Shown here: in pieces, positions 41,501-56,500 of the stretch
Position numbering within the stretch: position 1 is the stretch's first letter
How the letters are laid out: every line of letters begins with the position of its first letter
Source: Achatina immaculata
Taxonomy: Eukaryota > Mollusca > Gastropoda > Stylommatophora > Achatinidae
Assembly (NCBI GenBank): GCA_009760885.1
Contig: CM019718.1
Location: forward strand, 28,145,633-28,209,632
Reading direction: 5' to 3'
DNA: 64,000 bases
The notes under the pieces: model-generated
What the model saw: the letters and a program-made list of their open reading frames with translations, nothing else
What the model was told of the DNA's origin: nothing
Databases searched by the model: none
Position numbers and translations under genes: made by a program

Positions 41501-44500
41501 ATCTAGGTTTGTCTGTCTTCTTCTTCTTATTCTTCTCACACCAAACCATGCAGTCAGGCCATCTAGGTTTGTCTGTCTTCTTCTTCTTATTCTTCTCACA
41601 CCAAACCATGCAGTCAGACCATCTAGGTTTGTCTGTCTTCTTCTTATTCTTCTCACACTAAACCATGCAGTCAGGCCATCTAGGTTTGTCTGTCTTCTTC
41701 TTCTTATTCTTCTCACACCAAACCATGCAGTCAGACCATATAGGTTTGTCTTCTTCTTCTTCTTCTTCTTTTTATTTTCTTCTCACACTAAACCATGCAG
41801 TCAGGCCATCTAAGTATGTCTGTCTTCTTCTTCTCACACCAAACCATGCAGTCAGGCCATCTAGGTTTGTCTGTCTGTCTGTCTTCTTCTTCTTCTTACA
41901 CAAAACCATGCAATCAGACCATCTAGGTATTTCTGTCTTCTTCTCTCACCAAACCATGCAGTCAGACCATTGAGGTTTGTCTGTCTTCTCCACTCTCTCT
42001 GCCATTTACCTTTGAATAGGGCATGTCACATGAATGAATAAATTTTAAGACTGATTTTCCCTTTAAAAAATTATTTATGAAATTAAATGTGCTGTGGAAG
42101 GGGGATAATATCAAACTTAATGTCATCATGTCCAACATGGGATAATATCTATCTTAATGTCATCATGTCCAACATGGGATAATATCTATCTTAATGTCAT
42201 CATGTCCAACATGGGATAATATCAATCTTAATGTCATCATGTCCAACATGGGATAATATCTATCTTAATGTCATCATGTCCAACATGGGATAATATCTAT
42301 CTTAATGTCATCATGTCCAACATGGGATAATATCTATCTTAATGTCATCATGTCCAACATGGGATAATATCTATCTTAATGTCATCATGTCCAACATGGG
42401 ATAATATCTATCTTAATGTCATCATGTCCAACATGGGATAATATCTATCTTAATGTCATCATGTTCAACATGGGATAATATCTATCTAAATGTCATCATG
42501 TCCAACATGGGATAATATCTATCTTAATGTCATCATGTCCAACATGGGATAATATCTATTTTAATGTCATCATGTCCAACATGGGATACTATCTATTTTA
42601 ATGTCATCATATCCAATATGGGATAATATCTATCTAAATGTCATCATGTCCAACATGGGATAATATCTATCTTAGTGTCATGTCCAACATGGGATAATAT
42701 CTATCTTAATGTCATCATATCCAACATGGGATAATATCTATGTCATCATGTCCAACATGGGATAATATCTATCTTAATGTCATCATGTCCAACATGGGAT
42801 AATATCAGTCTTAATGTCATCATGTCCAACATGGGATAATATCTATCTTAATGTCATCATGTCCAACATGGGATAATATCTATCTTAGTGTCATCATGTC
42901 CAACATGGGATAATATCTATCTTAGTGTCATCATGTCCAACATCAGATAATATCTATCTTAATGTCATCATGTCCAACATGGGATAATATCTATCTTAGT
43001 GTCATCATGTCTAACATGGGATAATATCAATCTTAATGTCATCATGTCCAACATGGGATAATATCAATCTTGGTGTCATCATGTCCAACATGGGATAATA
43101 TCTATCTTGGTGTCATCATGTCCAACATGGGATAATATCTATCTTAATGTCATCATGTCCAACATGGGATAATATCTGTCTTAGTGTCATCATGTCCAAC
43201 ATGGGATAATATCTGTCTTAGTGTCATCATGTCCAATATGGGATAATATCTGTCTTAGTGTCATCATATCCAACAGGCAGAGGTAACAGTTTGACATCTT
43301 TTTTTCTGTCTGTCCAGAAATGTGACAAATTTCCAAAGCAGGTACAGAGCTTTTAAAATAATTCAGAATCTTCAGGAGAAGACAGCCACAGTTCTTTAAA
43401 ACAGAAATTTGAGAACCTGATAATCATGTAAGATATAATTTAGAGAACCTGACAGTCATGTGAACACACACAGAATTTAGAGAACCTGACATTCATGTGA
43501 ACACACACAGAATTTAGACAACCTGACAGTCATGGGAAGACAGAATTTAGACAACCTGACAGTCATGGGAAGACAGAATTTAGAGAACCTAACAGTCATG
43601 GGAAGACAGAATTTAGAGAACCTGACATTCATAGGAGGACAGAATGTAAAGAACCTAACAGTCATACTACTACTACTATCCTCTCGTGCCGTTAAATGTC
43701 ACATGTCACTTGCAAAGTGATTTGCCACTTTTTATTGATTTTGTTGCGAGTTTCCATAACAAGTTCAGAACCTGACAGCCACAGGATGACAAAATGTAAA
43801 GAACCTGACAGTCATAGGAGGACAGAATGTAAAGAACCTGACAGTCATAGGAGGACAGAATGTAAAGAACCTGACAGTTATAGGAGGACAGAATGTAAAG
43901 AACCTGACAGTCGTAGGAGGACAGAATGTAAAGAACCTGACAGTCATAGGAGGAGAGAATGTAAAGAACCTGACAGTTATAGGAGGACAGAATGTAAAGA
44001 ACCTGACAGTCATAGGAGGACAGAATGTAAAGAACCTGACAGTCATAGGAGGACAGAATGTAAAGAACCTGACAGTTCTAGGAGGACAGAATTTAGAGAA
44101 CCTGAAAATTTGGAAAACATGACAGTCATGGTAAGACAGAATTTGGAAAACATGACAGTCATGGTAAGACAGAATTTGGAAAACATGACAGTCATGGTAA
44201 GACAGAATTTGGAAAACATGACAATCATGGGAAGAATTTAAAGTACCTGGCAGTTATAGAGCATAGAATTTAGATAACCTGACTGCCACGGTAAGACATA
44301 ATTTGGAGAACATGATAAGCTCAGAAAGACAGGAGAACCTAACAGTCATGAAAAGACAGAAGTTAAAAAAGCTGACAATCATGAGAAGTTAGAGAAGCTG
44401 ACAATCATGAGAATTTAGAGAAGCTGACAATCATGAGAAGTTAGAGAAGCTGACAATCATGAGAAGTTAAAGAAGGTGACAGTCATGAGAAGTTAGAGAA

Positions 44501-47500
44501 GCTGACAGTCATGAGAAGTTAGAGGAGTTGACAATCATGAGAAGTTAGAGAAGCTGACAATCATGAGAAGTTAAAGAAGGTGACAGTCATGAGAAGTTAG
44601 AGAAGCTGACAGTCATGAGAAGTTAGAGAAGGTGACAATCATGAGAAGTTAGAGAAGGTGACAATCATGAGAAGTTAGAGGAGCTGACAATCATGAGAAG
44701 TTAGAGGAGCTGACAATCATGAGAAGTTAGAGGAGCTGACAATCATGAGAAGTTAGAGGAGCTGACAATCATGAGAAGTTAGAGAAGCTGACAATGACAG
44801 GAACATCAGAAGCACAAAGGCAGTAGAGAATGAGAGTAATATGTGAGCAGGTTGATGACATAAAGGCAGGAGAGAATGAGAGTAATATGTGAGCAGGTTG
44901 ATGACATAAAGGCAGGAGAGAATGAGAGTAATATGTGAGCAGGTTGATGACATAAAGGCAGGAGAGAATGAGAGTAATATGTGAGCAGGTTGATGACATA
45001 AAGGCAGGAGAGAATGAGAGTAATATGTGAGCAGGTTGATGACATAAAGGCAGTAGAGAATAAAAGTAATATGTGAGCAGGTTGATGACATAAAGGCAGT
45101 AGAGAATAAAAGTAATATGTGAGCAGGTTGATGACATAAAGGCAGTAGAGAATAAAAGTAATATGTGAGCAGGTTGATGACATAAAGGCAGTAGAGAATA
45201 AAAGTAATATGTGAGCAGGTTGATGACATAAAGGCAGTAGAGAATAAAAGTAATATGTGAGCAGGTTGATGACATAAAGGCAGTAGAGAATAAAAGTAAT
45301 ATGTGAGCAGGTTGATGACATAAAGGCAATAGAGAATAAAAGTAATATGTGAGCAGGTTGATGACATAAAGGCAGGAGAGAATAAAAGTAATATGTGAGC
45401 AGGTTGATGACATTTCTAAGAAAGGGAAAGATAGATGTGATGAGGAGTTGTGAAGATCTGACATGACTGATTATCTCTATCAGCTGGCACATGATGAGAA
45501 GGATGCAAGCATTATATAATATTTGTGCTTATAAATCAGCCATTATCATTGTTTAAACAAAAAACATAAAATGTTTTCATGTTTTCTTATTGAAATTTAA
45601 AAAAACTGAATCACTCTTGCTAATCCTTCATTAGCTTAACATGTCATGAATTTTGATTGATTAATTGATTGATTGATGAGTGCCATGACAACATGTGTTG
45701 ATGACCATTTTTCTATATCTTGTCCCATACTTGATATTTCTTTTGAAATTGTTGACTTTCTTTTTCTGTCTTATTCAAATCAGTTTTTCTTGTTCATCCT
45801 TTCTTTCTTCTTATATTTTCTTGTGATTGTAAGGGTCACTAAGTTCTGTTTTTTAAAGATGTGTTTCAAGTATTGATTATCTTTCCATCCAGCTTTAGTT
45901 AGTTGACTTTATGATTGCAGTCTAGCTTTATTATTATTGCTATAAATTATTTTATTTTTTTTTTTTACATTTTTGTCTCTATTGCATGCACCATTCTAAT
46001 TTTCTCTGTATTTTCATGTGACATTTTATATCGACTACATGCAGCATTTTTGTTCACTTGCATATTTTCATGTGACATTTCTATGTATATACAACAAGCA
46101 TGATTCTTGTTTTCTCACATATTTTCATGTGACATTTCTATATCTACTGTAAACATGATTCTTGTTTACTTGCATATTTTCATGTGACATTTCTGTAATC
46201 TACTGTAAAAATGATTCTTGTTTTTTTACATATTTTCATGTGACATTTCTGTATCTACTGTAGACATGATTCTTGTTTTGTCACATATTTTAATGTGACA
46301 TTTCTATAACTACTGCAAGCATGATTCTTGTTTACTTGCATATTTTCATATGACATTTCTATATCTACTGCAAGCATGATTCTTGATTACATGCATATTT
46401 TCATGTGACATTTCTATATCTACTGCAAGCATGATTCTTGTTTACTTGCATATTTTCATGTGACATTTCTATATCTACTGCAAGCATGATTCTTGATTAC
46501 TTGCATATTTTCAGTTGAAAGCACAAATTCCAGTACTTAAGAAGGCATACCTGGATGAACAGGGAGAGGTCAGTCAGCTTAAGGATGTTTTAAAGGAGCG
46601 AGACCAGACCGTGAGGAAGTTTGAACAGGAAGTGGATAGTTTAACATTCAGAAATCAGCAGCTGTCAAAGAGAGTCATTCTTCTGCAGGAGGAGTTAGAA
46701 ACATCAGAAGCAAACAACAAGAAGAAAAATAAGGTTCAGCACACATTTATCTGTCTGTTCTAAGTACTTGTGGTTTAAGACATATTTGTCTGTATGTTCT
46801 AAGTACTTGTGGTTTAAGCCATATTTGTCTGTATGTTCTAAGTACTTGTGGTTTGAGACATATTTGTCTGTATGTTCTGAATACTTGTGGTTTGAGACAT
46901 TTGTCTGTATGTTCTAGGTGCTTGTGGTTTAAGACATATTTGTCTGTATGTTCTAAGTACTTCTGGTTTAAGACATATTTGTCTGTATGTTCTAGGTGCT
47001 TTTGGTTTAAGACATATTTGTCTGTATGTTCTGAGTACTTGTGGTTTGAGACATATTTGTCTGTATGTTCTGAGTACTTAAAGTTTAAGATGTATTTGTG
47101 TTTGTTCCAGGCAGTTTAAGTTTTCTAGGCATTCCAGGTACTTAAGAGTTTGAGACACATTGTTTATACCTGTTTCAAGTTCTTGAACTTTGAGACACAT
47201 TATTTATACCTATTTCAAGTTCTTGAACTTTGAGACACATTATTTATACCTATTTCAAGTTCTTGAACTTTGAGACACATTATTTATACCTATTTCAAGT
47301 TCTTGAACTTTGAGACACATTTCTATAGCTATTTCAAGTCCTTGTAGTTTGTAGCATAATTTTATAGCTATTACCTAGAAATGTAGTTTACTACACATCT
47401 TTCTCTAGTTGTCTCAGTGACCTGTTATAGCAGCTTAAATAATGTAAGAAATTTGTCATGAATATCTGACCTCAGAAAATGTGAACAAATGTTTTCTGTA

Positions 47501-50500
47501 TGAGATTCTAGAAAGATTTTAGTTTATAACAGACAGGATAACATTGACCTGGCCTGAGATTCCAGTATGTTTACTAAATCTTTAACAAATGTTAAGGATG
47601 TGCCTCTCTTATATACACATGGAAAGAAAAATTACAGCAGTTTATCTCCATTGAGAATATTACATTTTACACATCAAAAGTTTAGTACTCTTCTTCATTG
47701 TAAAGACTGTATCTAGCAAACTGGAACAAAATAAACTGGATAGATCTTACAGGTTGAAAAGAGTGAAAAATATGAAAATGAAAAATGTTGATATTAACTT
47801 GAGGTAATTGTGAAAATTTCTCAGCTAAGTTATTAGTCTTTGGAGAATAGAGAGTTAATACCAGGCTGTATGTGTCATATAGTGGTTGTATGTGTCATAT
47901 AGTGGATATATGTGTTATATAATGGTTGTATTTGTCATATTGAATGCGTCAGCAGCAGACCATCTTCCTCACAACTGAGAGGCCTACAGGAGTGCTGTTA
48001 GGGAGGCAAAGTTCCACATGGGACATGCAAATGAATGAATGAATGAATGTGTCATATAGTGGTTCTGTATGTCATATTGTGAATATATGTCATATAGTGG
48101 ATATCTATCACATAGTGGATGTATGTGTCATATAGTGGATATCTGTCATATAGTGGATGTATGTGTTATATTGTGGATAAATATGTTATATTGTGGATAA
48201 ATGTGTCATAGTGGAAGTATGTGTCATATAGTGGATATCTGTCATACAGTGGATATATGTGTCATGAATATCTGATGTATGTGTCATTTCAGAGAATGAG
48301 AAACATTATCCAACACATCCTTATCAATGAATGTTAGAAAACGAATCCTAAAATGCTATATTGAACCTATCTTGTTATATGGAAGTGAATCATGGACAAT
48401 AGGCAAGTCTGCACAAAAATCATTAGAAGCAACAGAAATGTGGTTTATTAGAAGAATGTTGTGAATCCCCTGGACAGCAAAAATAACTAATGAAGAATGT
48501 ATGAGAAGAGCTGGAGAGACAAAAAAACCTTGTCAGAAAGATAAGAGAGTGACAATGTACTTTCATAGGACATGTAATGAGAAGAGGGGGCATTGAAAAT
48601 ATTATAACAACAGGAAAAATAGAAGGAAGAAGATCAAGAAGAAGACCAAGAGAAATGATACTGAACAGTCTGATGGGATGGTGTGAGAGGAGATACCAAC
48701 TGAATTGATGGCCTGCATGAAGGATCGTGTACTCTGGAGAAGCATAATAGCCAACACCAGTTGGCACGACACGGCACCTGATGATGATGATGTGTCATAT
48801 TGTGGATGAATGTGTCATAGTGGATCTATGTGTCGTATAGTGGATGTATGTGTCATATAGTGGATGTATGTTTCATATAGTGGATGTATGTGCCATATAA
48901 TGGTTGGATGTGTGAAACAAATCTTATATATGTCAGATCATTATCATATGTCTCAAACAGTGGCTGTGTGTCACATAACAGTTGTGTGTGTGTAACATAA
49001 CAATTGTATGTGTGTCACATAACAGTTGTGTGTGTGTCACATAACATTTGTGTGTGTGTGTCACATAACAGTTGTACGTGTGTGTGCACGATAACAGTTG
49101 CATGTGTGTCACACAATGGTTGTGTGTCACATAACAGTTGTATGTATAAGACAATGACTGTATGCATCAAACAATGATTGTATGCTTCAAACAATGACTG
49201 TATGTATCAAATGATGACTGTATGTATCAAACGATGACTGTATGTATCAAACGATGACTGTATGTATCAAACGATGACTGTATGTATCAAACAATGACTG
49301 TGCATCAAATGATGACTATATGTATCAATCAGTACGAGCCAGAACATATCAGAAACTATGAGAATGGAGAAAAACCTAGAGAGAAGCTATGTAATAAAGA
49401 ACCAAGAATCAAATTTTTGTCACTTTTTAGCGAGAAAAATGTGTGTGTTCTTGTTTTAGTGAAATATTAAATGTCTGTGTGACAGCACAAAGGCTCTGAA
49501 CCGACCACCCCGGAGAGAGGCGGAGGGCCGTACAATGGAGGAGGAAATGTCTTTAATGAAGAGCTGCAAAACAAAATTGAAGAGAACGCCTTGCTCCACA
49601 AGCAGCTGCAAGAGTTGTCTGCCCAGTTTGATATTCATGTCCGCCAGCTGCAGGTACTAAATCTTCTCATTTTATCATTTTTCCCAGAATGCTCATAGAC
49701 TGTGCACTTACTGTTTAGTGAGTTTCTTTGTTTCAGTATTGGAGATTGTACAATTCAGTTATTTTCATATTCCTAGTTATGTAAGTTGTAGAAATGTCAA
49801 TCCTTCACATTTACAAGTAAGATAGGTGCTGTTAGGTGGCTGTCAGACCTTCACATTTACAAGTAAGTTATGTATGTTAGGTGACTATCAGGCCTTCACA
49901 TTTACAAGTAAGTTATGTATGTTAGGTGACTATCAGGCCTTCACATTTACAAGTAAGTTATGTATGTTAGGTGACTATCAGGCCTTCACATTTACAAGTA
50001 AGATAGGGCTATTAGATGACTGTCAGGCCTTCACATTTAGAAGTAAGTTAGGGCTATTAGATGACTGTCAGACCTTCACATTTAGAAGTAAGTTAGGGCT
50101 ATTAGATGACTGTCAGACCTTCACATTTAGAAGTAAGTTAGGGCTATTAGATGACTGTCAGACCTTCACATTTAGAAGTAAGTTAGGGCTATTAGATGAC
50201 TGTCAGACCTTCACATTTAGAAGTAAGATAGGGCTATTAGATGACTGTCAGGCCTTCACATTTACAAGTAAGATAGGGCTGTTAGGTGGCTGTCAGGCCT
50301 TCACATTTAGAAGTAAGATAGGGCTGTTAGGTTACTATCAGGCCTTCACATTTACAAGTAAGTTATGTATGTTAGGTGGCTGTCAGGCCTTCACATTTAG
50401 AAGTAAGATAGGGCTATTAGATGACTGGCAGACTAAGATATGAGTGTTAGGTGACTGGCAGACTAAGATATGTGTGTTAGGTGACTGGCAGACTAAGATA

Positions 50501-53500
50501 TGAGTGTTAAGTGACTGGCAGACTAAGATGTGAGTGTTAGGTGACTGTCAGACTAAGATATGAGTGTTAGGTGACTGTCAGACTAAGATATGAGTGTTAG
50601 GTGACTGTCAGACTAAGATATGAGTGTTAGGTGACTGTCAGACTAAGATATGAGTGTTAGGTGACTGTCAGACTAAGATATGAGTGTTAGGTGAATGACA
50701 GACCTAGAGAAGTAAATCCTGACAGAAAAATCTTGAAGTAAGAGGCTCTACAACAGTTTATGATGAGGTTTCTCCTGGCCATCTTGTGGTAATTTCTGGA
50801 GCTCTGCAGGACTTCCAGACATTTGATCCTGCCTCTTATGAGCTCTGCAGGACTTCCAGACATTTGACCCTGCCTTTTATGAGCTCTGCAGGACTTCCAG
50901 ACATTTGAGCCTGCCTCTTATGAGCTGTGCAGGACTTCCAGACATTTGAGCCTGCCTCTTATGAGCTCTGCAGGACTTTCAGACATTTGAGCCTGCCTCT
51001 TATGAGCTCTGCAGGACTTTCAGATATCTGAGCCTGCCTCTTATGAGGTCTGCAGGACTTCCAGACATTTGAGCCTGCCTCTTATGAGGTGACAAGCAGA
51101 GTCAGCTCAGGCAAGGAGCTTTCTCCAAACTGTCTAGTGTCAAGTTGTTCAGACAGCAGAAACTGTCCAGTGTCAAGTTGTTCAGACAGCATAAACTCAG
51201 TAACTTAGATACATAGCTAACATCTGCTCACATCAAAACTACATTCTCAGATGAAAAGAGTCATCTCAGAGCATAGTTATTTGTTTCCAAGGAGTCAGAA
51301 ATTTGCTTTTCTGTTCAGAGGTGAAAAAAAACCAAGAAGACAGCGTCATATTGTGGGTCAGACTGTTTGATCTTATATGCTTGTTGCAGGTTTGGAGTTA
51401 TGTTGTTTGAGATGTGAATTTGTTGCAGGTTTGGAGTTATGTTGTTTGAGATGTGAATTTGTTGCAGGTTTGGAGTTATGTTGTTTGAGATTTTTAGTTT
51501 ATTTCATGAAAAAAAACTCTAGAAACTGCTAGAAAGTGTTTTTGCTCCACCAACAGGAACAGCTGAAAGAGTCTGAGGCATCCAGAGACCAGCATGAGGA
51601 AATTCTTGGAGCAGCACAGCTCAGAGCTAGAGAACAGGTTGAAAAGTTACAGGAAGAGAAAGCCATGCTGGAGGTCTGACATTTCTTCTACTTCATGTTA
51701 GAACCTTAACTCCCTGAGGGTTAACAAGTTTCATGTCATAGCTGTAATTATTTGACATTGTATGAAGGTTAACAAGTCTTATTTGTACACATTGTCTGTC
51801 TATATCTGCAGTCCTGTCTCTTGGATAAATTGTCACTGTTTTTTTGTAATTCATGTATGGAACCATAGAGCTTATCTTCTGTGGTGGTTTCACTGGGCCA
51901 GTAGTTATTTCTCAGTGTCTCATAGTTGGTGCAGTTTTGAAGGATATATTCTGCTGTTGGCGAGATTCTTCAGCTGCCGTATGTGGAGCGGTGCTCCTCC
52001 TGGCCAATGAAGAAAGGTGCATATGGGGTTGCCGCGCAGCACCACTGCGGAAAAGGTGGTAGAAATGATAAAGCGAAGCAAACAGTCAAATCATGGCACC
52101 TCTAGTCTGGAGGTCGGCCACGTCCTGAGTGCAGTCATATTGGGTGAAATGCCTGAACCGGCTTATCCCAGAGGTTAAGACACTGCTGGCAAGACTCTTC
52201 GAATGCCGCGCGTGGAGTGAAGCTCCTCCCGGTCAAGGAAGAAAATGTGGAAAAGAAATAAAGGTTGCTGTGCGGCGCCGATATGAAAAGGTGAAGGAAA
52301 GGATAAAGTGAAGTTTAATCGGTATGTCCTGTAGTATCGCTGCGAGAGCTACACATACCACGGCGCCTCTGCTCTAGAGGCCAGCCACGTCCGAAATACA
52401 CCTACACTGGTGAAATTTGCCTAAACCGGCACACACCAGGGGTGGAACTTGATGGCTAGACATGTCATGCCACCTCCGCTCTAGAGGTTGGTCACGCCTG
52501 ATATACATCCATACTGGTGAATTATGCCTAAACTGGCTCACACCAGGGGTGAATCTTGAAGGCTATGCATGTCACAGTACCTCTGCTCTAGAGGTCGGTC
52601 ACGTCCCAAACACACCCATACTGGGTTAATATGCCTAAACCGGCTCAGCCCAGGGGTAGAAGTCACTAGTGGCGAGGATTCGTCCTCCTGGACAAAAGCT
52701 CCGTCCTGGTCACAAATAGGAAGGGTAGCGGCCATGACCACAAAATGCTGACGTCTGAGACACTGGACTAGGGCAGTCTAGATAGGCAACCACCTCTCAC
52801 CCGGCGGGGATGTTTGCGTATCCCAATCACGCTGAGGTTTTCCGGTGAGAAAGTCCAACTATGGACTGGATGGGCAACCACCTCTCACCCGGCGGCGATA
52901 CACGGGTATCTCAAAACACGTCGAGGTTTTCCGGTGAGAAGGTCCAACTCTGGCCTGGGTGGGCTACCACCTCTCACCCAGCGGGGATGCACTGATATCC
53001 TAAACACGTCGAGGTCTTCTGGTGAGAACGTCCAACTCTAGACTAAACTGGTGCAACGAAAACCACGGTGTCACGCAATCCGCTTCAGAGACCCACCAAG
53101 AATACAGGCTAAAGCCCTGCAATACTCTGAACCTCTTGTGGTCCTCTCGGGGATCTCGTGTGGTCCTTTCGGGGACCACACAGGAGACCACAGGACCTAA
53201 CGAGGACCACAGGCATAAATTCAGTAGGATCACAGTGCAGTCTTGGTGGTAGAAGCGAACGAAGAAGAAGAAGAAGGATATATTCCACAGTTTGGGGCAC
53301 CTGGGCACATGTACTAAGAGTAGTAGTACCAGCCTTAAACTTTGTATACGTATGACTTCGGAGTCGGCTGTGTCCTGTTCAGAAACAGAAAATGGTGACT
53401 TGTTCCTTTCTGTTTAGCATGTCTTCTTCTTCTTCTTCGTTCACATGCTTAGCATGTGATAGTCATCATGTGGTGGTGTTTGTGGCTTCCTGTAGGTTTT

Positions 53501-56500
53501 TATCATGCTTTTCTTCTGATTATAGGTGATTGGTATGTCTGGTTGCTCCATTTCAGTCCCCTCTTTGGCCAGACGGTCAGCTTTCTCATTGCCTGGTATC
53601 CCACAGTGGGAGGGAATCCACTGCAAAGTGATGCCATGTTGTAAGCCAATTTTTGACAAGGCATCCTTAAGGTCTGGTAGTTTGTTGCACTGAAGAGCTT
53701 CCAGTACTGATTTTGCATCTGTGAGAATTACTACGGGGCACGTATCAATTCTGGAGTTTGATAGTTTTTCAACTGCAGCAATAATTGCCCTAACTTCTGC
53801 ATCATAGTTGTTGCAGTATTTTCCAGTCGGTATGGAAATCTTGTAAGTGGTGTTGTTTACATATTCAATATGTGCTCCTGCCCCTCCATTCTTATGGCAT
53901 CATGTGCAGATCCATCTGTATACACACATATCCAGGTGTAACATGGATATTTGTCATCTAGCACACTATGTGTGGCTGTTGATCTTACAAGACTGCTCTG
54001 CATCTCATCATTCTGCACACCTTTCACTTCAGTCTGAATAGTTATTTGTGTATAATCTGCTTCTTTCCATGGTGTATGCTCTGGTACAGATGATAATGGA
54101 GCGACTACAGTTGGAAGGTCAGGTATCAGCTTACGCATCCGCTTGGCCTGATGAATGAAGCTGCTTCTTTTAAGCCATCTTAGTGCCAAGTTATTGAATC
54201 TCTCCTTCAGGGGATAGCTTACAGAGCTGAGGAATTTCTCTCCCAAGGTCATGACCTTTGTGTCTCTACATTCTTTTAGCGCTTAAACACCAACTATTTT
54301 CTGCATTTCTACTATTGGTGTGGACCTCATGGCACCTGTGATAATCCGTAGTGACTGATTTTGAACCTTGTCTAGATTATGCAGCGTAGTGTTTGATGCT
54401 GTGCACCAAGATGTTAAGCCATATTCTAAATGTGGTAGAATACTTTGCTGACATACATTGTTGAAGATTCTTTCACTAGCACCCCATGTGGTTCCACTCA
54501 GTTTTCTTAATATGGCTAGTTTTCTTCTGGCTTTTGCTTCTGCACTGTTGATGTGTTGCTTCCAGGTCAGTTTTGAGTCAAGAGTCACTCTTAAGTAAGT
54601 GGGTTGGTTGTCAATCCTTAAGGATATTTCATTTACAAAGATCTTACCTGCTTTCTGTTTAGATGAAAGAGTGAACAGAGTGGTACTTGACTTCTCTGTG
54701 TTGATACTTATACACCATTTGTTTGTCCATGATGTCAAGATGTCTGCTGCTCTTTGGAGTCTCTGTGTAGCAACCGTTGCATATTCATCTGTACACCACA
54801 TGACCAGATCATCTGCATACAGTGCCGCTTTGATTCCATAGGGAAGTTCCTTGACCAGGTCATTAATGAATACAAGGAATAGTGTAGGCGAAAGGACTCC
54901 TCCTTGTGGTACACCGTGTCGCAGAAGTACTTTCGGCCTTTTGTAACCATCCATTACTACTCTTGCTCTTTTGTTGTGTAAATAGGACTTTATCCAGTTG
55001 TATAGTCTTCCATTCACATTACAGTTTCTTAGTTCCACAGCAGAACTTTTTTCCATACTTTATCAAAGGCTTTCTTCAGGTCTATCCACGCTGCTAGTAC
55101 AAGGTTTTCATCTTGAAATGCCTCCTCAATCTCATAAGAGAGATAGGTCACTTGATCTTCCGTACTGTAGTACTGCCTAAATCCTGCTAGTTGTGGAACG
55201 AGAAGGTTTTCACTTTCTAGGTACCATTTTAGCCTCAGGTCAATGATGCGTTCCATCGTTTTGCAGAGGCAGCTAGTGAGACTGATTGGCCTGTAGCTGT
55301 AGCTTTACGGTTAACAAGTGTTGATGTCCAGAAGAAAAACGGCAGAACATTTCTGTAGCATAATTCAGATAAACTCTATGTACATATTACATCCTGCAGC
55401 ATTCATTTGCTGGCCTAGTGCTGTCACATGTAGCTTCTTATCTATGACTTTTTGTATCTGCTGACCTAGTGCTGTCACATGTAGCTTCTTATTTGTGACT
55501 AATTGTATCTTCTGACCTAATACTGTCACATGTAGCTTCTTATCTGTGACTTGTTGTATTTGCTTACCTAATGCTGTCACATATAGCTTCTTATCTGTGA
55601 CTTGTTGTATCTGCTGACCTAATGCTGTCACATGTAGCTTCTTATCTGTGACTTGTTGTATTTGCTTACCTAATGCTGTCACATGTAGCTTCTTATCTGT
55701 GACTTGTTGTATCTGCTGACCTAATGCTGTCACATGTAGGTTCTTATCTGTGACTTGGTTTATCTGCTGACCTAATGATGTCACATGTAAGCTTCTTATC
55801 TGTGACTTGTTGTATCTGCTTACATAATGCTGTCACATGTAGCTCCTTATCTGTGACTTGTTGTATCTGTTGGACAGAAAAGAATGTTGTTTGACAACAG
55901 ACAGCAAAAATATGGAAATGGTTGGGTGAGCTGATAGTAAATGTCATGATTAGCTGCCACTAGTAAACATAACATGATGATGATTATGATGATGATATTT
56001 TAGGATGATAATGTGTCTTAACTGTTTGGACAGGTCAAGATACAAACTCTTGAAAGTGATCTACGAGATTATCGTGGAAGATGTGACATGGCGTAAGTAG
56101 TTAAAAAATTGCATGTATGTAACTTTTTATAATCACTAGCTGATTACCCAGCATTGCCCAGTGATTTATTTATCCCGGTCTTCTATTAGACAGTAAAAAG
56201 AATGGCGAACCATAGCTGACCAAGGCCATGTTGCATTTCTCACCTTGTACCTCTAGTGACAGGCTTAGCCGGCTATAGGACGGGGATTGTCAAAATCCCT
56301 ATGGAGGTGGAGTCAGATAAAGAAGTATTGCACACCTCCTGCATTTTAAGTTGCACTGAAAAAATAGCTGTCATAATCCAGTTTCACATCATCAGCTGAC
56401 AAGTTCTTCAGCTTCACACCACATAGACACACAACTTTACACCATGTAAACATACAACTTCACACCACTTAGACACACAACAACTTCACACCACTTAGAC

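Larger units (their letters stand above)
47860..48920. repeat. ~20-bp minisatellite interrupted by two LINE scraps
   Basis: GTGTCATATAGTGGATGTAT variants at 47860-47940, 48048-48290 and 48790-48920; LINE pieces were inserted into the array at TGTCAT. Confidence 0.9.

Noticed and set aside
42100..43278. CRISPR-like array of direct repeats
   Set aside because: There are no unique spacers between units, the units themselves vary, and the genome is eukaryotic. It is a minisatellite.
44753..45492. Three overlapping minus-strand frames of 204-231 codons
   Set aside because: A 46-bp array reads through all three frames; simultaneous openness in three frames shows that it is not coding selection.
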